Shown: in pieces, positions 7,269 to 14,822 of the stretch
Layout of the letters: the number at the start of each line of letters is the position of its first letter
How positions within the stretch are numbered: the first letter of the stretch is position 1
The notes under the pieces: model-generated
The model's input: the letters and a program-made list of their open reading frames with translations, nothing else
Database searches by the model: none
What the model was told of the DNA's origin: nothing
NCBI GenBank assembly: GCA_039197765.1
Contig: JBCCTX010000082.1
Location: forward strand, 1-23,569
Length of the DNA stretch: 23,569 bases
Direction of reading: 5' to 3'
Source: JBCCTX01 sp039197765
Lineage (GTDB): Bacteria > Bacteroidota > Bacteroidia > J057
Made by a program: the position numbers and the translations under genes

Positions 7269-7315
7269 AAGATAAACTAGAAACTTAAAAGCTGTTCTTT
7301 ATATTCGTAAGTCAT

Positions 7316-7576
7316 ATGAGAGCTACGAAATCAAATCAAGAGAAACTACAGGACATCCTCAAGGCACAAAATTTCACGATTCGCTATGAAAAAGGAAATT
7401 TTAAGGGGGGATATTGCATGGTAATGTCCGAACAGATTATCATCATCAACAAGTTTTTTCCCCTAGAAAGCAAGATCAATACCTTGATGGATATTATTCG
7501 AGCAATTGAGATCGATGAATCCCTCCTTGAGCCCAATCAGCTCAAGCTCCTTCACAATTTAAAAGAGAACGCTTGA
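7316..7576 (+). CDS. small conserved-type protein coupled to the MBL-fold hydrolase
   Basis: This 86-residue protein of unknown function has no signal peptide or membrane helix. It appears to consist of helix (SNQEKLQDILKAQN), two strands (FTIRYEKGNF, GYCMVMSEQIIIINKF) and a C-terminal helix pair (LMDIIRAIEIDESLLEPNQLKLLHNL), a compact alpha/beta protein. The ATG at 7316 is the first in frame. Its TGA stop overlaps the TTG start of the next gene in the sequence TTGA, so the two are translationally coupled. I recall similar short proteins beside PhnP-like hydrolases in Bacteroidota but cannot confirm it here. A role supporting the hydrolase is an inference from the coupling. Confidence 0.75.
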   Translation: MRATKSNQEKLQDILKAQNFTIRYEKGNFKGGYCMVMSEQIIIINKFFPLESKINTLMDIIRAIEIDESLLEPNQLKLLHNLKENA

Positions 7577-8343
7577 AGTTTATTTTCACAGGTACTGGTA
7601 CTTCACAAGGCATCCCCGTCATTGGATGTACGTGTGAGGTATGTAAATCCACTGACATCCGAGACAAACGCCTACGTACCTCTGGAATTCTTCAAGGTAA
7701 TGAAACTACCCTCGTATTTGATACTGGCCCCGACTTCCGCCAACAGATGCTCCGCCATAACATCAATGTGCTAGACGCCGTAGTATTCACCCATCAACAC
7801 AAGGACCATACTGCCGGACTAGATGATGTAAGGGCCTACAATTTTATCCTCAGGCGTAAAATGCCTATCTACGCAGATGAACTGACGCGCATCCATCTTC
7901 ATAAAGAGTACTATTATATTTTTGAGCCTACTGATTACCCTGCCCTTCCCCAACTGGAAATAAACCTAATAGACCCTGATAAACCCTTTGAGGTTGGGGA
8001 GTTCCAACTGATCCCCATTAAAATTATTCACGGTCGTCTACCCATTTTGGGGTACAGAATCGGCAAGTTTGCCTACATAACAGATGCGAGTTTCATCCCC
8101 GAGGACTCCCTGGAAAAACTGCAAGGCCTAGATGTCCTCGTATTAAATGCGCTGAGAAAGAAAGCCCATCCATCGCACTTTACCCTACAACAGGCTATCG
8201 AAATGGTGGCTCAAATCCAGCCGAAAGCAGCCTATTTTACCCACATCAGTCATTTTATGGGTACGCATGCATCTGTAGAAGCTGAAGGCCTACCCGAAGG
8301 GGTATCTTTGGCATATGATGGATTGGAAATTACCATTGATTAA
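7573..8343 (+). CDS. PhnP-like MBL-fold metallo-hydrolase, TTG start
   Basis: This 256-residue cytoplasmic metallo-beta-lactamase-fold hydrolase begins at TTG, which overlaps the preceding stop as TTGA. The start is supported because family members begin almost exactly with this MKFIFTGTGTSQGIPVIGC-like stretch. The cysteine cluster GCTCEVC near residues 18-24 is the extra structural zinc site of PhnP-like proteins. The metal ligands are FTHQHKDHTAGLDD (HxHxDH, near residues 73-86), a histidine in KIIHGRLPILGYRIG, the aspartate of YITDAS, and a terminal histidine in YFTHISHFMGTH. PhnP itself is a cyclic phosphodiesterase of phosphonate breakdown, but no phn genes are present, so the substrate here is unknown. 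A housekeeping phosphodiesterase activity is likely. Confidence 0.88.
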   Translation: MKFIFTGTGTSQGIPVIGCTCEVCKSTDIRDKRLRTSGILQGNETTLVFDTGPDFRQQMLRHNINVLDAVVFTHQHKDHTAGLDDVRAYNFILRRKMPIYADELTRIHLHKEYYYIFEPTDYPALPQLEINLIDPDKPFEVGEFQLIPIKIIHGRLPILGYRIGKFAYITDASFIPEDSLEKLQGLDVLVLNALRKKAHPSHFTLQQAIEMVAQIQPKAAYFTHISHFMGTHASVEAEGLPEGVSLAYDGLEITID

Positions 8344-8378
8344 CTTTAGCTTACTTTAATTCCTAACCCTTAAACCCT

Positions 8379-8798
8379 ATGGCTTCACTTATCATCCCCA
8401 TTAAAACCTACTCTATGCTGGTCCGTCCGCGCCAAGTCATCGAGCGAATCATTAACATAAAAGGCGAGCCCAATACAAAAGGAGTAGCTGCCTCAGCCTC
8501 TCTGTATTTCTACACAGATGCGCAACTACCCACTAAATTTGGAAGGGTAATTCGTATAAACCCCACAACCCAAATAGGCTCTCATGCAACCGTTTTTCTC
8601 CCAGCAAGTAGCTTTGGAGAGGTATATCACGTTATCCAGACAGAGCATCCAATCAATATTTATCTGGCTTTTGAAACTACTTCCGAACCCAATGCCACGG
8701 CCGACGTTTCATTCTTTCAGATGTATACCAAAGATGAAAATCCCGGAGAAGGTCCCCAGGATCCTGATATGGCAGCCCAGTTGGAGGTGCCAGTTTAG
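8379..8798 (+). CDS. hypothetical protein of 139 residues
   Basis: I do not recognise this protein. It has no signal peptide or membrane helix and appears mostly beta: LIIPIKTYSMLV, RIINIKGEP, ASASLYFYTDA, TVFLPASSFGEVYHVI, INIYLAFETTS and ADVSFFQMY alternate with short turns, suggesting a single beta-sandwich or barrel. The C-terminus is acidic and proline-rich (ENPGEGPQDPDMAAQLEVPV). It begins 35 bases after the MBL hydrolase stop and may share its transcript. Its TAG stop is the first three bases of a tandem TAGTCGG repeat, so the gene's 3' end was shaped by or fused to that repeat. Confidence 0.6.
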   Translation: MASLIIPIKTYSMLVRPRQVIERIINIKGEPNTKGVAASASLYFYTDAQLPTKFGRVIRINPTTQIGSHATVFLPASSFGEVYHVIQTEHPINIYLAFETTSEPNATADVSFFQMYTKDENPGEGPQDPDMAAQLEVPV

Positions 8799-8872
8799 TC
8801 GGTAGTCGGTAGTCGGTAGTGAGTTGTACTTTGATAACTCATCAAAGGTTACAACCGACCACTTACTACGAA
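8796..8872. repeat. tandem TAGTCGG repeat and imperfect hairpin between convergent genes
   Basis: Three head-to-tail copies of TAGTCGG plus TAGT occupy 8796-8820. They are followed by a hairpin: TTGTA-CTTTGAT (8824-8835), loop AACTC, then ATCAAAG-GT-TACAA (8841-8854), a 12-bp stem with a 2-base bulge. Further weak pairing is possible between the TAGTCGG copies and 8855-8872 (CCGACC, ACTTACTACG). It lies between two convergent genes and could act as a bidirectional transcription barrier, but there is no T tract. The 7-mer is nearly the same as the TAGTCCG repeat at 2679-2696. Confidence 0.6.
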
Positions 8873-8883
8873 CCATACAACGC

Positions 8884-9564
8884 CTACAGTATCTCTACCA
8901 ACTCTACCTTAAAGACCAAAACGGAGTGGGGAGGAATCTCTCCATTGGGAGTTCCCCTTTCTCCATACCCAAGATCTGAGGGAATGTACAATTGGTAAAT
9001 GCTACCGGGCTGCATGAGTTTTAAGGCTTCTTGCCAACCCTGGATAACCTGGCCCAAAGTAAAGGTAGCAGGTTCTCCGCGCTCATAAGAGCTATCAAAT
9101 ACCTTTCCGCTCAATAGACTTCCTTCATAGTGAACGGTGACCTTACTGGTGTCCACGGGAAATCCACCTGTTCCCTCCGTTAAGACTTTATACTGAAGTC
9201 CACTCTCGGTCGTCATGATTCCCTCCGCTTGTCCATTTTCTGCAAGAAAAGATTCTCCTTCTTCTTTGATTTTCTGTTCTTGCTCCTGTCGCTCACGCAT
9301 CATGTTAGCTTGGGCTTCCTGCTGCCAAGCCTTTATCAGGCCTTGAACGAGTTCTGGACTGAAGGCTCCAGAATCTGCACCAAAGCCATCGGCCAAGCCT
9401 TTTTGAATCATTTCAGAATTCAGGGGAACCCCTGGTCGTTGAATATTGGATGCAATATCAAAGCCTATTGCATAGGAAATGCTATCTGTTTCTGAGTTAA
9501 AGGGAGTTTGCGCCTGCAATGAGCATATTGCCAACATGCAAAGCGAAAAGAGTACGTTCTTCAT
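8884..9564 (-). CDS. exported FKBP-type peptidyl-prolyl isomerase
   Basis: The 226-residue protein starts with a signal peptide (MKNVLFSLCMLAICSLQAQ). It continues with an FkpA/FklB-like N-terminal dimerisation region (SDSISYAIGFDIASNIQRPG, then a glutamate-rich helix near 83-108). It ends with one FKBP domain from about residue 115: GLQYKVLTEGTGGFP, VTVHYEGSLLSGKVFDSSYERGEP, FTLGQVIQGWQEALKLMQPGS, IPSDLGYGERG, IPPHSVLVFKVELVEI. The usual active-site residues (VHYEG tyrosine, FDSS, VIQGW, DLGYG) are intact. It should catalyse cis-trans prolyl isomerisation and help fold exported proteins in the periplasm. It follows the DUF58 gene by 67 bases on the same strand, possibly in one transcript. 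Confidence 0.92.
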   Translation of the reverse strand: MKNVLFSLCMLAICSLQAQTPFNSETDSISYAIGFDIASNIQRPGVPLNSEMIQKGLADGFGADSGAFSPELVQGLIKAWQQEAQANMMRERQEQEQKIKEEGESFLAENGQAEGIMTTESGLQYKVLTEGTGGFPVDTSKVTVHYEGSLLSGKVFDSSYERGEPATFTLGQVIQGWQEALKLMQPGSIYQLYIPSDLGYGERGTPNGEIPPHSVLVFKVELVEIL

Positions 9565-9631
9565 TAAATTTTTGTTAGTACATTTAAAATCGATCCTACG
9601 ATGATTTGTTAACGGAGGTTTACCTGAATTC

Positions 9632-10987
9632 TTATAACAGGCGACGGGATTTAATCTCGAGGTATTTATTTACCGTTTCAACTGTGAGATTGGGAGGGGT
9701 CGTAAGAATAGAAATGATTCCCCGCTGCTTCAATTCTCTTACAATCTGACGCTTTTCAAAAGAGAAATGCTCTCCGAGCGTCTTTACATACATATCCTGT
9801 GTATTCTCTGGAGGATTTTGGAGTAAGTCTTTCACGGCGGTGTTCTCAAAAAAGATTACAACCAAGACATGGGATTTTGCCAGGGACTGCAAATAAGGAA
9901 GTTGTCGATTCATCGCCACCAGAGATTCGAAATTTGTAAACAGCAGTAGCAAGCTCCGATGAGGTATATTTCTTCTAATATGTACAAACAAGCGATCCAT
10001 AGCTGCCTCTTTGAACTGGGTATCCTCCTTATATAGCAGTTCTTGAATCAATCGCATCTGCAAGGGTTTCTGGTCTGCCTTGAGGAAAGAATCCATCCGC
10101 TGGGCAAATGTCAGTAAACCCACCTTATCGTGCTTATATAGGGCTATATTGGATATAACTAACGCAGCATTTATTGCATAGTCCAATAGGCGCATTCCGT
10201 CAAAGGGCATCTTCATCGTGCGGCTCTTATCAATCAGACAATATACAGGTTGCGCTTTCTCATCTGTGTATTGGTTTACCATATATTTGGCACTACGAGC
10301 GGTAGCTTTCCAATTAATCGTACGGAAATCATCCCCCTTGACATATTCTTTGATTTGCTCAAATTCAGTTGTGTGTCCTAACCTCCGAATTGGCTTTACG
10401 CCCAACTCTGTAAGCCGATTAGAAATGGCCATTAGTTGGTACTTCCGCATTTGGATAAAGGAGGGATAGGTTGGGATTCGGTCTTCATTGCCCAAGGTAT
10501 ATCTTCTTGTAGCTAACCCCACTGTGCTACTCACAAAGACATTTATTTTCCCAAATACGTATTCTCCCCGTTCCTTGGGTTGGAGTTCATAGGCCAACAT
10601 ATGCCTTTGTCCTGGATCAAGCGTAAGGGAAAATTCTTGATCTCTAATTTGAAATTGGAAGGGAAGCTCATCAATTACTTTGATAAAGACTGGATAGGGA
10701 TATGCGTTGTACAGCTCAATAGATACAGGATTTCTATCTCCATTGGAAAATCGATCTGGGCAGATACGAATGGCAGAAATCCCCCCTTTGATCCGAAACA
10801 ATAGGATACTATCCATCAAAAAAAACAGGACTAAAACCGCCAATACAATATGGCCTACAGGAAAGAAAATGGGGACAAAGAATCCCAATAAGTAACAAAA
10901 AACGATCAGGCCTAAAACCCAATAAAAGCGTGAATTCAGAAATAAATCCCTTCCCAGTGCATATGTGTGAAGGAGAAAATTTCTCAT
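9632..10987 (-). CDS. DUF58 family membrane protein
   Basis: This 451-residue protein has two N-terminal membrane helices (residues about 20-65), a beta domain (about 75-180) and the DUF58 signature EYVKGDDFRTINWKATARS near 212-230. It ends in a von Willebrand A-like region with PVYCLIDKSRTMKMPFDGM near 245-263, where the first metal-site serine pattern DxSxS is altered to DKSRT. DUF58 proteins are usually encoded next to a MoxR AAA ATPase and often VWA proteins. None is beside this gene, so this is an orphan copy or its partner lies elsewhere. The role is unknown; membrane assembly or chaperone-like functions are suggested for the family. Its start codon faces and overlaps the nominal start of the divergent amidohydrolase frame. 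Confidence 0.88.
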   Translation of the reverse strand: MRNFLLHTYALGRDLFLNSRFYWVLGLIVFCYLLGFFVPIFFPVGHIVLAVLVLFFLMDSILLFRIKGGISAIRICPDRFSNGDRNPVSIELYNAYPYPVFIKVIDELPFQFQIRDQEFSLTLDPGQRHMLAYELQPKERGEYVFGKINVFVSSTVGLATRRYTLGNEDRIPTYPSFIQMRKYQLMAISNRLTELGVKPIRRLGHTTEFEQIKEYVKGDDFRTINWKATARSAKYMVNQYTDEKAQPVYCLIDKSRTMKMPFDGMRLLDYAINAALVISNIALYKHDKVGLLTFAQRMDSFLKADQKPLQMRLIQELLYKEDTQFKEAAMDRLFVHIRRNIPHRSLLLLFTNFESLVAMNRQLPYLQSLAKSHVLVVIFFENTAVKDLLQNPPENTQDMYVKTLGEHFSFEKRQIVRELKQRGIISILTTPPNLTVETVNKYLEIKSRRLL

Positions 10988-11015
10988 GTTCCTAAAATTT
11001 TTGTTACTTTTTCAA

Positions 11016-12623
11016 ATGAAGAGCAATTATACCAAAATTCCCGGGAAGTATCTCTTCCTGACCATCTTCCTATTTACATCCCCATTCCTATTAGCCCAAA
11101 TGAGTGACGCTCCTCAAATAGCAGAGGGAGAAGGTCCCTTTCCGCAAATGATCATCAGAGGAGCTACCCTAATCAATGGAAATGGGGCACCCCCAATAGG
11201 CCCTGTAGATATTGTTGTAGAAAATGACCGAATCCGTGAAGTAAGGGTTGTGGGGTATCCAGGAGTTCCCATACCAGAGAACCGTCGTCCTAAAGCAATA
11301 ACAGGAGCAAAGATCGTCGAAGCAGAAGGAATGTATGTCCTTCCTGGCTTTGTAGATATGCACGGGCATATTGGAGGAAATTCCCAGGGGACTACTCCAG
11401 AATATGTGTTTAAACTGTGGATGGCTCATGGGATAACTACTATCAGAGAACCCGGGAGTTTCAATGGAATTGACTGGACCCTACGCCACAAGGCTTGGAG
11501 TTCAACAAATGAAATAACTGCCCCCCGAATCCTGGCCTATTCTGGTTTTGGGCAAGGGAGTTCTGGCCCAATTAGTAGTCCCGAAGCTGCTCGAAAATGG
11601 GTCAGAGAGCTCGCCGCCAAGGGAGCTGATGGAATTAAGTTCTTTGGAACGAGGCCAGACATTATGGAAGCTGCCTTGGATGAGGCAAAAAAATATTCCC
11701 TCAGGTCTGCCTGTCACCACGCACAAATGAATGTTGCCTGGCTCAATGTGTATCAATCTGCCAAAATGGGCTTGACCAGTATGGAACATTGGTATGGATT
11801 ACCTGAGGCACTATTTGATGATAAAACCGTCCAACATTACCCCCTAACCTATAATTACCAAAATGAGCAGGATCGCTTTGCAGAAGCTGGGAAGCTATGG
11901 AAACAAGCTGCGGCCCCCTATTCTCCTCACTGGAATGCCGTAATGGACTCCCTTATAAGTTGGGATTTTACCATAGACCCCACGTTGAATATTTACGAAG
12001 CAAATAGAGACCTCATGAGGGCTAGAAGGCAAGAGTGGCACGAGACGTATACCTTGCCAACCGTATGGCGCTTTTTTCAGCCCAGCAGAATTTCTCATGG
12101 ATCCTACTGGCACTTCTGGGGTACAGAGGAAGAAACGGCATGGCGGGAAAACTATCGACTATGGATGACATTTATCAATGAATATAAAAATCGTGGAGGA
12201 AGGGTAACAACTGGTTCAGACTCGGGCTTTATTTTTCAACTTTATGGCTTTGCCTACATCCGGGAATTAGAATTGCTGCGAGAAGCAGGGTTTCATCCCC
12301 TAGAAGTAATACGTGCTGCCACCCTAAAAGGCGCAGAAGCACTTGGAATGACAGAAGAGATCGGGACCATAGAAGTAGGGAAAAAAGCAGATATGCTATT
12401 AATCCGTGAGAACCCCTTGGTCAACCTCAAAGTGTTGTATGGAACAGGGGCTATCAAATTGGACGAATCTAATCAGGTAACCCGAGTGGGAGGAGTAAGT
12501 TACACCATTAAAGATGGTATTATTTACAATGCCAAATCCTTGCTTGCAGATGTCAAGAAGATTGTTGATCAGGCTAAAGGAGAGGAAAACTGGAAGTTGA
12601 AACAACCTGGTATGCCTGAGTGA
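11016..12623 (+). CDS. exported amidohydrolase family protein (imidazolonepropionase-like)
   Basis: I prefer the ATG at 11016, which gives 535 residues and a signal peptide (KYLFLTIFLFTSPFLLAQ) of normal shape. An upstream ATG at 10986 would add ten residues and overlap the divergent DUF58 start. Amidohydrolase landmarks are GFVDMHGHIGG (HxH metal ligands, about residue 107), GADGIKFFGTRP (possible bridging lysine), SACHHAQ and SMEHWYG (histidine ligands), and VTTGSDSGF (catalytic aspartate). The composite beta sandwich is closed by GTIEVGKKADMLLI near the C-terminus. The metal-binding set looks intact, so it should be an active hydrolase of C-N or related bonds in the periplasm. Substrate cannot be predicted; relatives include prolidase-like and cyclic imide or lactam hydrolases. 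Its promoter must lie within the 5' coding part of the DUF58 gene. Confidence 0.88.
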   Translation: MKSNYTKIPGKYLFLTIFLFTSPFLLAQMSDAPQIAEGEGPFPQMIIRGATLINGNGAPPIGPVDIVVENDRIREVRVVGYPGVPIPENRRPKAITGAKIVEAEGMYVLPGFVDMHGHIGGNSQGTTPEYVFKLWMAHGITTIREPGSFNGIDWTLRHKAWSSTNEITAPRILAYSGFGQGSSGPISSPEAARKWVRELAAKGADGIKFFGTRPDIMEAALDEAKKYSLRSACHHAQMNVAWLNVYQSAKMGLTSMEHWYGLPEALFDDKTVQHYPLTYNYQNEQDRFAEAGKLWKQAAAPYSPHWNAVMDSLISWDFTIDPTLNIYEANRDLMRARRQEWHETYTLPTVWRFFQPSRISHGSYWHFWGTEEETAWRENYRLWMTFINEYKNRGGRVTTGSDSGFIFQLYGFAYIRELELLREAGFHPLEVIRAATLKGAEALGMTEEIGTIEVGKKADMLLIRENPLVNLKVLYGTGAIKLDESNQVTRVGGVSYTIKDGIIYNAKSLLADVKKIVDQAKGEENWKLKQPGMPE

Positions 12624-12666
12624 TATAATTGCACAAAAAATATATATATCCCCACATTTTTTGTTT

Positions 12667-12674
12667 TATTTTTG
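12667..12674 (+). promoter_or_regulatory. Bacteroidota -7 promoter-like element (TATTTTTG)
   Basis: TATTTTTG fits TAnnTTTG, within a very AT-rich 175-base gap before the hybrid kinase gene. It lies 124 bases before the start codon, leaving a long leader. No good -33 TTG is seen, and the AT richness makes chance matches likely. Confidence 0.25.
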
Positions 12675-12798
12675 AATATTTTTAATTTCGATTTATTAAT
12701 TTACCTAAACACAGCCTCTATTTGAACACGCATTTGAGATTCTTATATAGAGTATTTTCCCAGAAAACAGGAAGAAGAACTAAGTTTAATGTCCTATT

Positions 12799-14793
12799 AT
12801 GTCAGAGTCCACCCTGGTGAACCTTGCTCTAGATCCCATCTTTCTCAAAACCCTACACGACATTCAACACCCTGTCTTGGTTCTCAATACAGAAGGAGTA
12901 ATCCGATGGAGTAATCGGGCGTATAACTCCGTATGTCAAGCGGATGTTAAAGGAGTCTCTCCCGTAAATGACACCCTAATTTTAGGGGAGAAAAAAAAAT
13001 CTTCGGCTACCTATATCCAGTTGTACGAGCAATTCAGGAGTCATCAACCTTTTCACGCTGAATTTCCAAACTTTTCTTATCTGGATCAACCCTATTGGCT
13101 CAGGATGACACTTGAGCCTTTAGAAGGAAAACATCCCTCGTTTCCTGAAGAATGCCTATTCTTGGCTTTTGGGGAAGATATTACCAAAGGGAAAAATCGG
13201 GAAGCCCGCTTCTCTTTTATCGAGACGGCAGTTGAGTCTATCAAAGATTCTGTTATCATTACCCAAGCCCAATCCCAAACGGATGCTTTGATTGATGTAG
13301 GAATAATTTATGTAAATCCTGCCTTATCGAAGTTAACTGGCTATACTCCAGAAGAAATTCTGGGCAAAACTCCACGGATTTTCCAAGGACCCCAAACCTC
13401 TCAAACCGTACTTGACAGCATTGACCAAGCTATTGAAAAACAAGAGGCAATAGAAGTTGAGTATATAAATTATCGGAAGGACGGGTCAGAATTTTGGGCA
13501 AATACGCTGATCACCCCCGTGTTCAATGAAAAAGGAGAACTCACTAACTGGGTTTCTATACGTAGGGATATTAGTGAGCGAAAAAAGGCCGAACTTGAAC
13601 TGCGAAAGATGGTGGAAGAAGTTAAAGTTGCCTCGAATGCAAAGACGGCCTTTCTTTCGACAATAAGCCATGAGCTGCGCACCCCCTTGAATGGCATGAT
13701 CGGCAGCTCCGAGCTTCTTCTGGCCTCTGAACTCACAGAAGAGCAAAAAGAATCTGTAGAAATGATTCAAAAGAGCTCTGAGAATCTTCTAGGCATCATT
13801 CGGAGTATCCTCGACTTTTCTGATCTGGACAAAGATTTTCTCAACCTAAAACTCAGTTATTTTGATCCAGTCGATTTTCTGAGTCGAGTATCCGAAATGT
13901 ACAGCTATGCTGCTCGGCGCCAGGGACTCGACCTAAGTCTACACTTAGACCCCGGTTTACCCAAATTGGTCCAAAGTGATATATACCTACTTTCTAAAGC
14001 ATTCAATCATTTGGTTTTGAACGCTATCAAGTTTACAGAAAAGGGAAAGATATCTCTCTTCTTGAGGACGCGAGAAGAATTTGAGGGGAAGGCCCTTTTG
14101 GAATTTGCCGTTAAGGATACAGGCATAGGAATTCCAATCGAAGAACAGCATAAGCTTTTCCAAACCTTTTCACAAATAGATACCTCCAATACCCGAAAAC
14201 ATGGTGGGCTAGGGCTTGGATTAGCCATGTGTGAGAAGATTAGCAGAATTTTAGGGGGAAGTATCCGCGCAGAGAGTGAAGAACAAAAGGGGAGCACCTT
14301 TTTCTTTTCCTTCAAAGGAAAAATTGTGAGGCCCAAAAAAATTAATGCGACCCAATCCCTGCATTCAAAGGATTCTCAGCCTGGGTCCTCTGAATTCCCA
14401 GATCTCTCATCCTACAATATTTTAGTGGTAGAAGACAATACCATGAACCAGCGTCTCATCACCAAAATGCTCAAAAAAGTAAATGCTCACTGGGAACTCG
14501 CCAACAATGGTCAAGAAGCGGTTGAATATGTAAAAGAAAACAAAGTAGATTTTGTTATCATGGACATCCAGATGCCTGTGATGGATGGCATTGAGGCCAC
14601 GCGAATGATTCGGGCCATGGATCACATAGATCAACCGATTATTGTAGCCCTCACCGCTAATGGATCAAAGGAAAATGAGCACAATTGCTACAATGCAGGC
14701 ATGGATGATTTTCTAACAAAGCCTCTCAAACTTTCGTTTTTCAGGGAATATGCGCAAAAACTAGAACCCGTTCTATTGGCAAGAGTATGTTAA
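12799..14793 (+). CDS. soluble hybrid sensor histidine kinase with PAS domains and receiver
   Basis: This 664-residue protein has no membrane helix and should be cytoplasmic. A first PAS domain lies at about 15-135 and a second, LOV-like PAS at about 145-270. The latter has NPALSKLTGYTPEEILGKT and PRIFQG, where light-sensing LOV domains carry a cysteine (NCRFLQG); that cysteine is missing. HisKA follows with SHELRTP, phospho-acceptor His291. HATPase_c has NHLVLNAIKFTEKG (N box), DTGIGIP (G1) and HGGLGLGLAMCEKI (G2). A C-terminal receiver has NILVVEDNTMNQ, IMDIQMPVMDG with phospho-acceptor Asp589, ALTAN, and the K of FLTKPL. All catalytic motifs are intact. No separate response regulator with a DNA-binding domain is nearby, so the output is unknown. 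It stands alone and ends 29 bases before a convergent gene. Confidence 0.95.
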   Translation: MSESTLVNLALDPIFLKTLHDIQHPVLVLNTEGVIRWSNRAYNSVCQADVKGVSPVNDTLILGEKKKSSATYIQLYEQFRSHQPFHAEFPNFSYLDQPYWLRMTLEPLEGKHPSFPEECLFLAFGEDITKGKNREARFSFIETAVESIKDSVIITQAQSQTDALIDVGIIYVNPALSKLTGYTPEEILGKTPRIFQGPQTSQTVLDSIDQAIEKQEAIEVEYINYRKDGSEFWANTLITPVFNEKGELTNWVSIRRDISERKKAELELRKMVEEVKVASNAKTAFLSTISHELRTPLNGMIGSSELLLASELTEEQKESVEMIQKSSENLLGIIRSILDFSDLDKDFLNLKLSYFDPVDFLSRVSEMYSYAARRQGLDLSLHLDPGLPKLVQSDIYLLSKAFNHLVLNAIKFTEKGKISLFLRTREEFEGKALLEFAVKDTGIGIPIEEQHKLFQTFSQIDTSNTRKHGGLGLGLAMCEKISRILGGSIRAESEEQKGSTFFFSFKGKIVRPKKINATQSLHSKDSQPGSSEFPDLSSYNILVVEDNTMNQRLITKMLKKVNAHWELANNGQEAVEYVKENKVDFVIMDIQMPVMDGIEATRMIRAMDHIDQPIIVALTANGSKENEHNCYNAGMDDFLTKPLKLSFFREYAQKLEPVLLARVC

Positions 14794-14822
14794 TCCATTC
14801 CAATGTTTCTTAACTACTTGCC

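Noticed and set aside
10986..11015. Upstream ATG of the amidohydrolase
   Set aside because: It would overlap the divergent DUF58 start and give an overlong leader; the ATG at 11016 gives a normal signal peptide.
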